A DNA stretch of 64,000 bases from Nitrospirota bacterium (GCA_016215155.1 JACRLQ010000024.1:1-64000); one strand, 5' to 3'. Positions 18,022-27,744 are shown, numbered from the stretch's first letter. Notes: a model not told the origin generated them from the sequence alone. A program made the numbers and translations.

Positions 18022-18509
18022 AGCACTTCCTTTGCGGCAGCGGAAATCAGCGACTGTCTTTTCTCCTTCGGCATATCGTCGATGTCCACAAATACCAGCG
18101 CGCCCGTCGGACAGGAGTTTACGCAGGCCGGAACGTCAAGCTTATGGCAGCGGTCGCATTTCACCGCTATATGCTTTTCCCTGTCCCTGGTGATCACGCC
18201 GAAGGGACAGGTCATCATGCAGGTCCAGCAGCCGATGCAGCGTTCCTTCTTTCTCCTTACGAGCCCCTTATCGTCCCTGAAGAGGCAGCCGCTGATGCAT
18301 GAGCGCAGGCAGGGCGCATCCTCGCAATGCCGGCAGATGACCGGCATTTTTATCTCGTCATTCGATTCCACAAAAAGCCTTTTCATGGGAGGCGGGGACT
18401 GGAGGACCGCCGAGAAAAGCGACTTCTCCTCTGAGTGCTGGACCGCGCAGCCGATTTCGCAGCTCCTGCACCCCATACATTGTTCAGGTCTCACATATAT
18501 CTGTTTCAT
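18018..18509 (-). CDS. cooF: CooF-type ferredoxin, electron acceptor of CO dehydrogenase
   Basis: This 163-aa iron-sulfur protein has four cysteine clusters: CMGCRSCEIGC near the start, CRHCEDAPCLRSCISGC, CIGCWTCMMTCPFG, and CDRCHKLDVPACVNSCP. These would bind four [4Fe-4S] centres, as in the DMSO-reductase-B/CooF family. It lies nine bases after cooS and overlaps the FAD oxidoreductase gene. It probably carries electrons from the CODH cluster D to that flavoprotein or to another acceptor. Start at MKQIYVRPEQCMGC matches the family. Confidence 0.92.
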   Translation of the reverse strand: MKQIYVRPEQCMGCRSCEIGCAVQHSEEKSLFSAVLQSPPPMKRLFVESNDEIKMPVICRHCEDAPCLRSCISGCLFRDDKGLVRRKKERCIGCWTCMMTCPFGVITRDREKHIAVKCDRCHKLDVPACVNSCPTGALVFVDIDDMPKEKRQSLISAAAKEVL

Positions 18510-18518
18510 GTCAGCCTC

Positions 18519-20426
18519 CTATGCCATAAGGCCGAGGCCTTTGCGCCTCTCGCCGATAACTGACAGGAGTTTTTCCGCCGCTTTCAGTGGATCGGGCTCC
18601 ACTATGAAATATCCTCCAAAAAGGTCCTTGACAGTCGATGTGAGGACTTCAGCGACGAGCTTGCTGCCTAATACCGGAGGGACGACTCCAAGGTGGGTCG
18701 GGAGCCCCGCCGCGACAGCCCACGTGCCTATGGCTACCGCCTTTTCAGTCACGGGCTCGGGAGCAGACGCCACGACAGGAAGCATGTGCAGGTCAACGCC
18801 GAGCTTGTTCGCCACCGCCACCGCAACATCCGCCGCCCTTGAGTTATCAACACACGAGCCCATGTGCAAAACGAGAGGCAGCGGTCCGCCCAGGCCGGCG
18901 GCCTGGCCCACTGCAGTAAGCACCGCTTTCAACCCTGGCCCTGCGTATTTCTCCGTCGCCTCGGGGGTCAGGAACCCGTGCCGGCCGAAGGCCCCTGAGG
19001 CGCATCCCGTGGCAAGTATAAGTACGTTATTTTTTGCCAGTTCTTTCACCATCGCGAAATAGTTCGCATCCTGTGTTACCTTGACGGTATTACAGCCTGC
19101 GAAAAGACAAACACCGTAAATATTTCCTGAGACGATGTTGTCTATCAGCGGCTTCAGCGGGTCCTCCTTATTCACAAGCGAGAGCGCCCCGATGATCGCC
19201 TCCGTGGAGAAACCGGCATAGGCCGTACTGGATATCTCGGGGATGTTCACCCTGTTTGGGTCTCTTTTTTGGAAGGCCTCGATGGCGGTCTCGATGATCT
19301 TCCGTGCGCTTTCCTTTGCACTGGATTCGTGAAACTCGATATGGATCGCCCCGGGTATTTTTGCAATGGGCATTGTGGTGATCAGCTTTGTATGGTAGCA
19401 CTCTGCAATGCCCGCAAGGGAGGGCATGATGCACTGGTAGTCAACGACCATGGCGTCAAGCGCGCCGGTGAGCACCGCGGTCTCCTGCGAAACAGAGCTT
19501 GTGGCCATAGGTATCTTATGCCTCATCATTATCTCGTTTCCGGTACAGCAGACCCCTACCACATTTATACCGTCGGAAGCTCCCGCGGCCTTTGCCCTGT
19601 CGTTCATCGCCTTCTCACCCGACACTTGGGCCACGATATCGCTCAGGAGGGGATTGTGGCCGTGCAGTGCTATGTTTACAGCTGTTTTTTTGAGCACCCC
19701 CAGGTTTGCCCTCGTTACCACAGGGGTCGGAGTGCCGAACAGGATATCGGCAATGTCCGTAGCCATATGACATGCCGCATAATCGGCAAGGGCGCACTTT
19801 ATCGCCCCAAGCAGGATATTCACCGGGTCTGAATCGACCCCGTAGGTTGTTCTGTGCATGGATTCTGAAACGGTGCTGTCGATGCCGGTGGGGACCACCC
19901 CAAACTTCAGAAACGTCTCCACCCGTCCCTTTGTGACCGTTGTGGCGGCCCAGGTGAGGGGCGACTCCTTCTCTGAAAAATCCTCCAGCGCTTTTCTGGC
20001 AACATCCAGTGCTATTGAATTTATATCCCGGTTGTCGATGCTCACCCCGATCCTGCCTGCCACGGTCTTTAACTTCGCCTCGTCCCTTATGGGATAATCG
20101 GCCGCCTCCCCTATGGCCGACTTCAAAAGGGTATGCGCCATATGCTTTGCATGCCCCCCGTGGGATGAAGTACCGGCCGCCACTGCCCTTGAAAGCCCCC
20201 TCGCTACCATGACGTCGGCATTGGCCCCGCAGACACCCTCCTTGGGCCCGTGTCCAAACGGACTTATTCTGCAGGGTCCCTGCAGGCAATGCCTGCAGCA
20301 AACGCCGGTTTCTCCGAAGCCACACTGGGGGCGCTGCGCAGCGTACCTGTCCCAGACTGTCCGAATTCCTGATTTTTCCCCATGCTCCAACGCCGAAAGT
20401 GTCGCCTTGTCAATTGATTTTTCCAT
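18519..20426 (-). CDS. cooS: Anaerobic (Ni-Fe) carbon monoxide dehydrogenase catalytic subunit
   Basis: This 635-aa enzyme interconverts CO and CO2 at a Ni-4Fe-4S C-cluster. The N-terminal cysteines (CGFGETGVCCRHCLQGPC, later GVCGA) match those of clusters D and B of the homodimeric type. Later Cys/His segments include GVCCTGNE, LFAGCNTVK, ATGCASGAFG and HMGSCVDNSRA, which fit C-cluster ligation. The ATG at 20426 follows a GGGAGGGG site; a TTG four codons earlier is less likely. No acetyl-CoA synthase, CooC, CooA or hydrogenase gene is adjacent. The operon therefore looks like the CooS-CooF-FAD oxidoreductase type for CO oxidation or ferredoxin/NAD reduction rather than the acetyl-CoA pathway itself. 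Confidence 0.95.
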   Translation of the reverse strand: MEKSIDKATLSALEHGEKSGIRTVWDRYAAQRPQCGFGETGVCCRHCLQGPCRISPFGHGPKEGVCGANADVMVARGLSRAVAAGTSSHGGHAKHMAHTLLKSAIGEAADYPIRDEAKLKTVAGRIGVSIDNRDINSIALDVARKALEDFSEKESPLTWAATTVTKGRVETFLKFGVVPTGIDSTVSESMHRTTYGVDSDPVNILLGAIKCALADYAACHMATDIADILFGTPTPVVTRANLGVLKKTAVNIALHGHNPLLSDIVAQVSGEKAMNDRAKAAGASDGINVVGVCCTGNEIMMRHKIPMATSSVSQETAVLTGALDAMVVDYQCIMPSLAGIAECYHTKLITTMPIAKIPGAIHIEFHESSAKESARKIIETAIEAFQKRDPNRVNIPEISSTAYAGFSTEAIIGALSLVNKEDPLKPLIDNIVSGNIYGVCLFAGCNTVKVTQDANYFAMVKELAKNNVLILATGCASGAFGRHGFLTPEATEKYAGPGLKAVLTAVGQAAGLGGPLPLVLHMGSCVDNSRAADVAVAVANKLGVDLHMLPVVASAPEPVTEKAVAIGTWAVAAGLPTHLGVVPPVLGSKLVAEVLTSTVKDLFGGYFIVEPDPLKAAEKLLSVIGERRKGLGLMA

Positions 20427-20686
20427 GTCCCCTCCCAAAAAAATGTGTGGATTAATTTACACCCGCGGATATATTGTTATTTTTTAGGCGGATTGTCAAC
20501 CTCAAATTATAAGTTTAAGATGCCTTGTCCAGCGTGCTCGCAAAAAATTACAGACCCTGCCGGTCGCCGTAATAATCCTTCAGATAACCTGTAGCTTCCT
20601 CCGTCCAGAAACCTCCTGAAAATGACAGGGCGGGCGTTTGCAAATTCTGTGGTAAGATGTAGGTATCACATGTCAAGGAGAATGCC

Positions 20687-22387
20687 ATGAAACTCATAAC
20701 CCGTATCAGTTTCCCTGTAATTATATGCGCCTCAATCCTGTTTCTTTTTGGGGGCCACTCTCCTTCAGCGTACGGCGACTCCGGGGCAAAGACGCTTAAG
20801 TCGGCAGTGTCCGCCGTCACTGTATATTCCGACAGGGCGCTCGTCACACGGACCGCGGCCGAAAAGCTGCAGGCCGGCGAACACCGCCTGGTCTTCGACA
20901 ACCTGCCCGCGGGGCTTGAACCTGCTAGCGTCCAGGTCAACGGGACGGGCAACGCCGTGTTGAACGACGTAAAAACAAGCATGGAGCGCTATGCCGAGAC
21001 CCCTGACAAAGACCGCAGGGCGCTTATCGATAAAAAACAGATGCTCGAAGACGAACTGGCCGTCCTCGACCTCAAGATGAAACAGATCCAGGGCGAAAAG
21101 AATTTCCTCGAAAATATAACGAAGAAGCTTACGGGCGTGACCGAAAAGACCCCTGCGGGGGAACTCGATCCCGAGCGGTGGGTCAAGATGGTCGATTTCT
21201 ACCGAAACCGCAATGAGGCCCTGGACAAGGACCTCCGGGACACCGAAATAACGCGGCGCGGGGCGAGGGCCAACCTCGACAAGGTCAATCGCCAGATCTC
21301 GGATCTGGGGCGCGCGGGGCAGAAGATAAAATATCAGGTCGAGGTACTCGTGCGCATGAAGGAGGCGGGGGAGCTTTCGCTGGGCCTGTCCTATGTCGTT
21401 TCCGGGCCGGGCTGGAAGCCGGTCTATGACCTCCGCGTCTCTACCCGTGAAAAGAAGATGAACCTCACCTATAACGCCGTCATCCGCCAGAATACGTCAG
21501 AGTCGTGGGACGACGCGGCCATCTTTCTTTCGACCGCCCAGCCGGGGATCGGGGGGGAACAGCCGGAACTCTCGCCCTGGCATATAGGTTTCCATGAGCC
21601 ACGGCCCGTTCTCGAAAAGAAGGCCTTGATGCGGGCTGCGCCTGCGCCGGCTGCGCAGATGATGCAGAGCGATCAGGCAGGCGCCCTCGGAAAGGCCGAA
21701 GAACCGCAGGCCCCGGAAGCGGCCATCGAAAAACCGGCGGCCGATGTCTCGACCTCGGCCACGTCCGTGGTCTTCGAGATAAAGGGCAGAAATACGATCG
21801 CAAGCGACAACCTCCCGCACAAGGTCACGGTCATGATACAGGATTTCCCTGCCGAGTTCCGTTACTCCGCCGTGCCGAAGCTGTCCCAGCATGCCTACCT
21901 GAAGACAAAGGTAAAGAATGCGACCGAGTTCCCGCTCCTGACCGGCAGCACCAACATCTTCCTCGACAATAATTTCGTGGCGAACGCCTCTTTATCTCAG
22001 GTGTCGCCGGGTGAGGAATTCTGGACCTTCCTCGGCGTTGACAACGCAATCAAGGTGGAGCGGAAGTTTGTAAGGAAGCACCAGAAGCAGGAAGGCGTCT
22101 TTTCGAAAAAGACCGCCCTTTCATACGAATATGTGACCGAGATAACCAACAACAAAAAGACCGAAGAAGAGCTCGTGGTCTGGGACCAGCTGCCGATAGC
22201 CTCGCACCAGGACATCACGGTCACGCTCGTTGAACCCCGTTACGAAAAAGACTCACCGGGCCTCAAGAAAAACGAGCTGAATTATTTCGAGTGGTTCTTC
22301 AGGATAAAGCCCGGGGAGAAGATCAGGATCCCCTTTGTCTTTGAAGTGGCGTATCCCCAGGACAAAAAGGTATCAGGACTGGAATAA
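20687..22387 (+). CDS. MuiA-like periplasmic protein (DUF4140/DUF4139)
   Basis: This 566-aa protein begins with a signal peptide (hydrophobic segment 9-24). The N-terminal domain (AVTVYSDRALVTR, DUF4140-like) is followed by a charged coiled-coil segment at roughly 105-215. The C-terminal DUF4139 beta domain begins with SLGLSYVVSGPGWKPVYDLR and ends at YPQDKKVSGLE. The family is called mucoidy inhibitor A; its biochemical role is not known. An Ala/Pro/Gln-rich insert occupies about 310-350. AAGGAG lies upstream of the ATG. It is divergent from cooS, and its 3' end overlaps uvrA on the other strand by 65 bases. Confidence 0.85.
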   Translation: MKLITRISFPVIICASILFLFGGHSPSAYGDSGAKTLKSAVSAVTVYSDRALVTRTAAEKLQAGEHRLVFDNLPAGLEPASVQVNGTGNAVLNDVKTSMERYAETPDKDRRALIDKKQMLEDELAVLDLKMKQIQGEKNFLENITKKLTGVTEKTPAGELDPERWVKMVDFYRNRNEALDKDLRDTEITRRGARANLDKVNRQISDLGRAGQKIKYQVEVLVRMKEAGELSLGLSYVVSGPGWKPVYDLRVSTREKKMNLTYNAVIRQNTSESWDDAAIFLSTAQPGIGGEQPELSPWHIGFHEPRPVLEKKALMRAAPAPAAQMMQSDQAGALGKAEEPQAPEAAIEKPAADVSTSATSVVFEIKGRNTIASDNLPHKVTVMIQDFPAEFRYSAVPKLSQHAYLKTKVKNATEFPLLTGSTNIFLDNNFVANASLSQVSPGEEFWTFLGVDNAIKVERKFVRKHQKQEGVFSKKTALSYEYVTEITNNKKTEEELVVWDQLPIASHQDITVTLVEPRYEKDSPGLKKNELNYFEWFFRIKPGEKIRIPFVFEVAYPQDKKVSGLE

Positions 22388-25109
22388 AAGGGCCGCCTTT
22401 ATCTGTAATAATCCCGAAGATACCGGCCGGTATGAGATTTATCGGTCTTGACGATCTGCCTTCGGGGCCAAGGTCCACGAGCCAATCGGCAGAGCGGATG
22501 ACATCAAGGTTATGTTCGATAACCAGGACGGTGTTGCCGGCTTCGACGAGCCTGTTGAGCACCTCAAGGAGGGCCTGAACATCCGCAAAGTGGAGACCTA
22601 CCGTCGGCTCGTCAAGGATGTAAAGGAGCCCCCGTCCGCCGTCTGATAAAGGCCGGGGCGACCCCATCTCAGCGCATATTTTAAGACGCTGGGCCTCGCC
22701 GCCAGAGAGCTTCGTCGCCGGCTGACCGAGCCTCAGATAGCCGAGTCCGGTGTCCAGCATAAGCCCCAGCTTTGAGGTGATCTTCGGATGGTCGTAAAAA
22801 AAAGTCATCCCTTCCTCAACTGTCATATTGAGGACATCGCTTATGTTTTTGTCCTTATATCTTATTCTTAAGGCCTCCGGGCTGTACCTCTTCCCTCCGC
22901 ATTTGTCGCAGACCACGTAGAGGTTCTCGAAAAAATACATCTCCATAAGTTCATAGCCCTCGCCCCTGCATGTCTCGCACCTTCCTCCCGGGACATTGAA
23001 AGAGAAAAACCCGGGGCCGTAGCCATACGCTTTTGCCTCCCTCTGTTCCGAGAAAAGCTTTCTGATATGGTCAAAGACCTTCAGATATGTGACAGGGTTC
23101 GAGCGGGGGCTCCTGCCTATCGGGGACTGGTCGATAAGCCTGACCCCCGCCAGCCGCTCGGCGCCTTCAAGTCTTTCAAACGGCAGGGTCTGGACATAGT
23201 CAGGCCTGAATCTGCCGGCCAGAGCGGAAAAGAGCGTGTCAACCACAAGACTGCTTTTGCCGGACCCGGAAACCCCCGTGACCACGGTAAGCCCGCCAAG
23301 CGGTATGTCAAGGGTCACGTCCCTGAGATTGTTTCCGCTCGCCCCGTGCAGGGCCAATCTTCCGGCGGAGGCTTTTCTATGTTTGAGGCTGAGGCCGACC
23401 TTCTCCTGACCCCTCAGATATCTTGCCGTCAACGTATCCGCCGCGGCAAATTCATCGGAGCTCCCTGAAAATATGACCTCCCCGCCCTTATGCCCCCCGC
23501 CCGGCCCGAGCTCGACAATCCAGTCGGACGATCTGATTATACCCATGTCATGTTCGACCACTATCACGGTATTACCCAGCCCCGCAAGCTGTTTCAATAT
23601 CCCTGCTATGCGGTCCGTGTCCCTCGGATGAAGGCCGACCGTCGGCTCATCGAGGACATACAACGTACCGGTAAGAAGCGAGGCCAGCTGATTGGAGAGA
23701 TTGATCCTCTGAAACTCTCCCCCTGAGAGTGTCTTCCCATATCGGTCGAGCGCCAGATAGTCAAGCCCGACATTTTTCAGAAATTCGAGTTTCATATTGA
23801 TCTGCCTCAGGATCTCCTTCGAAATGTCCCTTCTGAGTGGGGAAAGTTCGACGTCGGCGAAAAAACGGGAAATCCCCGATACGGACAGCCTGGTAAGGTC
23901 TGCGATATCGGACCCTGATATTTTGTAGGCAAGGGCCTCTTTCCTGAGCCTTTTGCCTCCGCAGGACGGACATATTGCCCCCCTTCTGTATCTTGAGAGA
24001 AACACCCTCACATGCATCTTGTATTTCTTCGACTCAAGCTCCGCAAAGAAATCGTCAATGCCATTAAATCCATTCGCCCCTTTAAAAAGGACCCTTTTTT
24101 CCTCATCGGAAAACCGTGAGTATGGTTTGCCCAGGTCGAGCCCGGCCTTTTTCCCGTGCGAAGCGAGGCGTCTCTTCCACCACCTTGCGGCAGGCTTGTT
24201 CCACGGCTCGACCGCCCCGGCGGAAAGAGAAAGGTTCTTGTCGGGAATGACCAGGTCTTCGTCATAGCGGAGTGTATTTCCGAAACCCTTGCATTCGGCA
24301 CAGGCCCCGATAGGGTGGTTGAAAGAAAAAAGCATGGCCGAGGGTTCAGGCAGCGCCGTGCCGCAGGAGTCACATACATTTTCTCCTGAAAAACTATACA
24401 CCTTATGCCGCAGGCCGCCCCCCGGATCAAATATGACAACCTTCATCCTGCCTCCGCCCTCCCGCCACGCCATCTCGACAGAGTCGGAAAGCCTGGGCTC
24501 ATCCCTTATGATCAGGCGGTCAAGCACGACATCGCGGGAGCCGGAAGCCGGACCGTCCGGCGCCTCCCCAATGTCCCTGATTTCCCCTTCAGACCATAGC
24601 CTGAGAAAACCTTTCTTTCTCAGCTCGCCTTCGGGCCCCCCGGATTCAAAAATGATGGCGGCCTTTTTGCCGGCATGGTCTTCGATAATATACTGCGCTA
24701 CCTGTGACGGGTCCCATCTCCTGACCTCGCCTCCGCAGTCAGGGCAGTAAGGAACGGACACCTTAAAATAGAGCAGCCTCAAAAGATCATACAGCTCGGT
24801 GAGTGTGCCGACGGTCGAACGCGAGCCCCTTACGGGATTGTTCTGTTCAAGCGCGATCGCCGGCCTGATATTAAGTATCGAGTCAACGTCCGGCCGGTCG
24901 AGTTTTTCGAGGAAGAGCCTGGCGTAGGTGGACAGGGACTCTATGAAACGCCACTGCCCTTCGGCGAAGATTGTGTCGAAGGCGAGAGAGGATTTACCGG
25001 AGCCTGAAACCCCGGTTATGGCTATGACGCAGTTTTGAGGCAGGGAAAGACTGATATTTTTGAGGTTGTTCTGCCTCGCCCCTTCGATGATAAGCTGCCT
25101 GGAGGACAT
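22323..25109 (-). CDS. uvrA: Excinuclease ABC subunit A (UvrA family) with atypical C-terminal tail
   Basis: This 928-aa ABC ATPase has a first Walker A GVSGSGKS (33-40) and a second after about 600. Both LSGGE signatures are present. Zinc modules CPDCGG, CPSCGG and CETCRG...CDKCGG are seen. It would recognise DNA lesions with UvrB. After DLGPEG the usual glycine-rich UvrA ending is replaced by about 45 unrelated residues (ending TPLQRQRGS) read through the hairpin at 22384-22402 and into the antisense of the MuiA-like gene. This suggests loss of the original 3' end. Sequence details (IALEQNNPVRGSRSTVGT) also differ from standard UvrA, so a paralogue is possible. Confidence 0.9.
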   Translation of the reverse strand: MSSRQLIIEGARQNNLKNISLSLPQNCVIAITGVSGSGKSSLAFDTIFAEGQWRFIESLSTYARLFLEKLDRPDVDSILNIRPAIALEQNNPVRGSRSTVGTLTELYDLLRLLYFKVSVPYCPDCGGEVRRWDPSQVAQYIIEDHAGKKAAIIFESGGPEGELRKKGFLRLWSEGEIRDIGEAPDGPASGSRDVVLDRLIIRDEPRLSDSVEMAWREGGGRMKVVIFDPGGGLRHKVYSFSGENVCDSCGTALPEPSAMLFSFNHPIGACAECKGFGNTLRYDEDLVIPDKNLSLSAGAVEPWNKPAARWWKRRLASHGKKAGLDLGKPYSRFSDEEKRVLFKGANGFNGIDDFFAELESKKYKMHVRVFLSRYRRGAICPSCGGKRLRKEALAYKISGSDIADLTRLSVSGISRFFADVELSPLRRDISKEILRQINMKLEFLKNVGLDYLALDRYGKTLSGGEFQRINLSNQLASLLTGTLYVLDEPTVGLHPRDTDRIAGILKQLAGLGNTVIVVEHDMGIIRSSDWIVELGPGGGHKGGEVIFSGSSDEFAAADTLTARYLRGQEKVGLSLKHRKASAGRLALHGASGNNLRDVTLDIPLGGLTVVTGVSGSGKSSLVVDTLFSALAGRFRPDYVQTLPFERLEGAERLAGVRLIDQSPIGRSPRSNPVTYLKVFDHIRKLFSEQREAKAYGYGPGFFSFNVPGGRCETCRGEGYELMEMYFFENLYVVCDKCGGKRYSPEALRIRYKDKNISDVLNMTVEEGMTFFYDHPKITSKLGLMLDTGLGYLRLGQPATKLSGGEAQRLKICAEMGSPRPLSDGGRGLLYILDEPTVGLHFADVQALLEVLNRLVEAGNTVLVIEHNLDVIRSADWLVDLGPEGRSSRPINLIPAGIFGIITDKGGPFIPVLIPFCPGDTPLQRQRGS
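22384..22402. terminator. Hairpin between convergent genes
   Basis: ATAAAAGG and CCTTTAT form a stem (one bulged A) around a GCCG loop, right after the MuiA-like stop. It is a plausible bidirectional terminator but lies inside the reading frame of the UvrA tail. Confidence 0.4.
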
Positions 25110-25147
25110 CCTGTTATTTTAACATAACGGGATGTCCTGGATTTCAG

Positions 25148-25175
25148 GGGGTTACGTCTTTGAACTTTTAACCCC
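25148..25175 (-). terminator. Hairpin downstream of pilin
   Basis: GGGGTTA (25148-25154) and TAACCCC (25169-25175) can pair three bases after the pilin stop on the minus strand. The T-tract is weak. Confidence 0.35.
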
Positions 25176-25177
25176 TG

Positions 25178-25663
25178 TCAGAAATTTCTGTTATTGTTGC
25201 AGTCGATGGCGTAAACATCGCCCGCAACCCTGGTGCCGGCCTTACCGGTGGCGGTAGCGATAAAACAAGGGGTTGTCGGAGGAACCAGGGCAGCTGTAGT
25301 ACCGGCATAAGGAGACGGAACAGGGGTCGGAAGGCCCACCCCGACAGCCGTAGTTATTGCATAATCATAACTCAACTCATCATAAAGACCACTGGCCTTG
25401 ACAGCGCCCGGCTGAAATCTGGGCAAATTGGTTTTAAGCGCAGTAACATTTGCAGCGCTGGTGGTACTGCCAGCCACAAAAACACCCCGGTCTGCAAAAA
25501 TCTGTTCCTCTATAAGTCTGATATTCATGAGATTCGTCGTTGCCGCGGTCCTGGCGGCCTTTTTGACCTGGCCTGTATACATCGGGATTGAAATGCCGGC
25601 CAGGATGCCGATAATTGCAACCACAATCAATAGTTCTATCAGGGTGAATCCCTTGTCTTTCAT
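25178..25663 (-). CDS. Type IVa pilin-like protein
   Basis: This 161-aa prepilin has a short leader (MKDKG), a prepilin peptidase site G/F and the hydrophobic N-terminal helix FTLIELLIVVAIIGILAG with Glu at mature position 5. The C-terminal globular region has two cysteines (near PTTPCFIAT and YAIDCNN) that can close a D-region disulfide loop. A GGGAGGAGG site precedes the start. It is not homologous outside the helix to the pilin at 45433-45951, so it may be a minor pilin or pseudopilin. It stands alone upstream of uvrA. Confidence 0.88.
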   Translation of the reverse strand: MKDKGFTLIELLIVVAIIGILAGISIPMYTGQVKKAARTAATTNLMNIRLIEEQIFADRGVFVAGSTTSAANVTALKTNLPRFQPGAVKASGLYDELSYDYAITTAVGVGLPTPVPSPYAGTTAALVPPTTPCFIATATGKAGTRVAGDVYAIDCNNNRNF

Positions 25664-25855
25664 CGTCTGCCTCCTCCCGGATTGATAATAGTTGTTCAGG
25701 CAGCATTAAACAACGGTCTGCATGCCTGGCTCTTTATTGTATAATATTTCATGATAAATTCCAGCTATTATTTTCCGGTCGTTATTTGATATATTTAAGA
25801 CAATGGACCTTATTGCCGCACTAGTATCTGAGAGCCTCCAACGGGAGAGTAAATA

Positions 25856-26629
25856 ATGAAAGTTGTCATACTTGCCGGAGGGCTCGGGACCAGACTTAGT
25901 GAGGAAACCGACCTGAGGCCCAAGCCGATGGTGGAGATAGGCGGCAGGCCTATTTTGTGGCATATCATGAAGATCTACTCCCATTATGGCTTTAATGATT
26001 TCATTATCTGCCTTGGGTATAAGGGGTATGTCATAAAAGAATATTTTGCAAACTATTTCCTGCATCAGTCTGATGTCACCATCGATCTCAAGGACAATAA
26101 AATAGAGGTCCATGACTGCAAGGCTGAGGCCTGGAGAATCACCCTGATAGATACAGGCTTAAAGACAATGACCGGCGGAAGGCTCAAGAGAGTGGCCCGC
26201 TATATAGGGGACAAGACTTTTATGCTGACCTATGGAGACGGGGTGAGTTCCGTAGATATCGCCGATCTTCTGAAATACCACAGGGGCCATGGAAAACTGG
26301 TAACGGTAACGGCCACGCAGCCTTCCGGACGCTTCGGGGCCCTTGATATTAACGCAGGCAACACTGTGACGGCATTTCGGGAAAAACCGGAGGGAGAAGG
26401 CTCAAGTATTAACGGCGGATTTTTTGTCGTCGAGCCGTCAGCCCTCGACAGAATCACAGGCGACGATATTCTGTTCGAAAAAGAACCCCTTGAAGGACTG
26501 GCTGCTGACATGGAACTGATGGCGTACAGGCACAGGGGGTTCTGGTATGCCATGGATACCTTGCGCGACAAAAACCACCTGGAGACACTTTGGCAGTCCG
26601 GAAAGGCGCCTTGGAAGGTATGGGAGTAA
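25856..26629 (+). CDS. rfbF: Glucose-1-phosphate cytidylyltransferase
   Basis: This 257-aa nucleotidyltransferase makes CDP-glucose from CTP and glucose-1-phosphate. The signature VVILAGGLGTRLSEETDLRPKPMVEIGG is visible at residues 3-30 in pieces such as AGGLGTRLSEET and RPKPM. FMLTYGDGVSS carries the metal-binding Asp. Length matches the RfbF/DdhA family. It opens the CDP-3,6-dideoxyhexose block, followed after 25 bases by rfbG. Confidence 0.95.
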   Translation: MKVVILAGGLGTRLSEETDLRPKPMVEIGGRPILWHIMKIYSHYGFNDFIICLGYKGYVIKEYFANYFLHQSDVTIDLKDNKIEVHDCKAEAWRITLIDTGLKTMTGGRLKRVARYIGDKTFMLTYGDGVSSVDIADLLKYHRGHGKLVTVTATQPSGRFGALDINAGNTVTAFREKPEGEGSSINGGFFVVEPSALDRITGDDILFEKEPLEGLAADMELMAYRHRGFWYAMDTLRDKNHLETLWQSGKAPWKVWE

Positions 26630-26654
26630 TCCGGACAGAGCTTCAGGCTAATTC

Positions 26655-27740
26655 ATGATCGATAAAGGCTTCTGGAAAAACAGGAAGGTCTTTCTGACAG
26701 GACATACAGGCTTCAAGGGTTCCTGGCTCTGCCTCTGGCTGAATTTACTCGGGGCAAAAGTTACGGGATATGCCCTCGACCCTCCCACAAAACCAAGCCT
26801 CTTCAAGCTAGGTAACATAGAAGACGTAATAAAATCTGTCATCTCGGATATTCGGGACAAAGAAACCCTTGCCCGGTGCATGTCTGAGACCGCGCCCGAG
26901 ATTGTCATTCATATGGCTGCACAGCCACTGGTGAGAGAATCATATAAACTCCCGTTCGAAACGTATGAGACAAACGTTATGGGTACGGTAAACGTGTTTG
27001 AGGCTGCAAGAAAATGCAGTACGGTAAGAGCCATTATAAACGTGACGTCGGACAAATGTTATGAGAATAAAGAGTGGGTCTGGGGCTACAGGGAAAATGA
27101 GCCTTTGGGAGGATATGATCCTTATTCCAGCAGTAAGGCCTGCTCGGAACTGGTGACCTCCGCCTATCGAAATTCTTTTTTTCATCCGGACAGGCACTCT
27201 GTTCATTGCGTTGGTGTGGCTTCGGCCAGGGCTGGCAATGTCATCGGCGGGGGTGACTGGGCCGCTGACAGGCTGTTACCTGATTGTATAAGGGCTCTCT
27301 TAAAGGGTGAGAAGATTCTGGTGAGAAATCCGCACTCGATCAGACCCTGGCAGCATGTGGTTGAGCCTCTATCGGGCTATCTGATGCTTGCGCAGAAACT
27401 ATACGAAGGCGGCCCGGATTTCTCCGGGCCATGGAACTTCGGCCCGAGTGAATCCGACTCTAAACAGGTCGAATGGCTTGTAAACCGACTCTGCGAGAGG
27501 TGGGGCGAAAATGCGTCATATGCGACCGATGAAAATAATGAACAGCCGCATGAGACGCATCACCTCAAACTTGACTGTTCCAAGGCCATGACCTGGCTGG
27601 GATGGCATCCGCGCTGGGACCTGGGAAGGGCGATAGACCGCACCGTCGAGTGGACCCGGGTCTATGCGCAGTCCGGCGATGTAATGGCAGTATGCCTGAA
27701 CCAGATCGAAGAATATTCTGAAGCAATTGCCGGGAGTTAG
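26655..27740 (+). CDS. rfbG: CDP-glucose 4,6-dehydratase
   Basis: This 361-aa short-chain dehydrogenase-fold enzyme converts CDP-glucose to CDP-4-keto-6-deoxyglucose with bound NAD. The Rossmann motif is VFLTGHTGFKGSW (residues 11-23), and the catalytic YxxxK is in YDPYSSSKACSE. A conserved RAGNVIGGGDWA segment marks the family. It lies between rfbF and rfbH, and its 3' end is close to or overlaps the rfbH start. Confidence 0.95.
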   Translation: MIDKGFWKNRKVFLTGHTGFKGSWLCLWLNLLGAKVTGYALDPPTKPSLFKLGNIEDVIKSVISDIRDKETLARCMSETAPEIVIHMAAQPLVRESYKLPFETYETNVMGTVNVFEAARKCSTVRAIINVTSDKCYENKEWVWGYRENEPLGGYDPYSSSKACSELVTSAYRNSFFHPDRHSVHCVGVASARAGNVIGGGDWAADRLLPDCIRALLKGEKILVRNPHSIRPWQHVVEPLSGYLMLAQKLYEGGPDFSGPWNFGPSESDSKQVEWLVNRLCERWGENASYATDENNEQPHETHHLKLDCSKAMTWLGWHPRWDLGRAIDRTVEWTRVYAQSGDVMAVCLNQIEEYSEAIAGS

Positions 27741-27744
27741 TATT

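Noticed and set aside
17545-19062. 505-codon plus-strand frame opposite the CODH operon
   Set aside because: Covers three well-supported minus-strand genes; no domain recognisable; low-complexity Ser/Pro/Arg content of a shadow frame.
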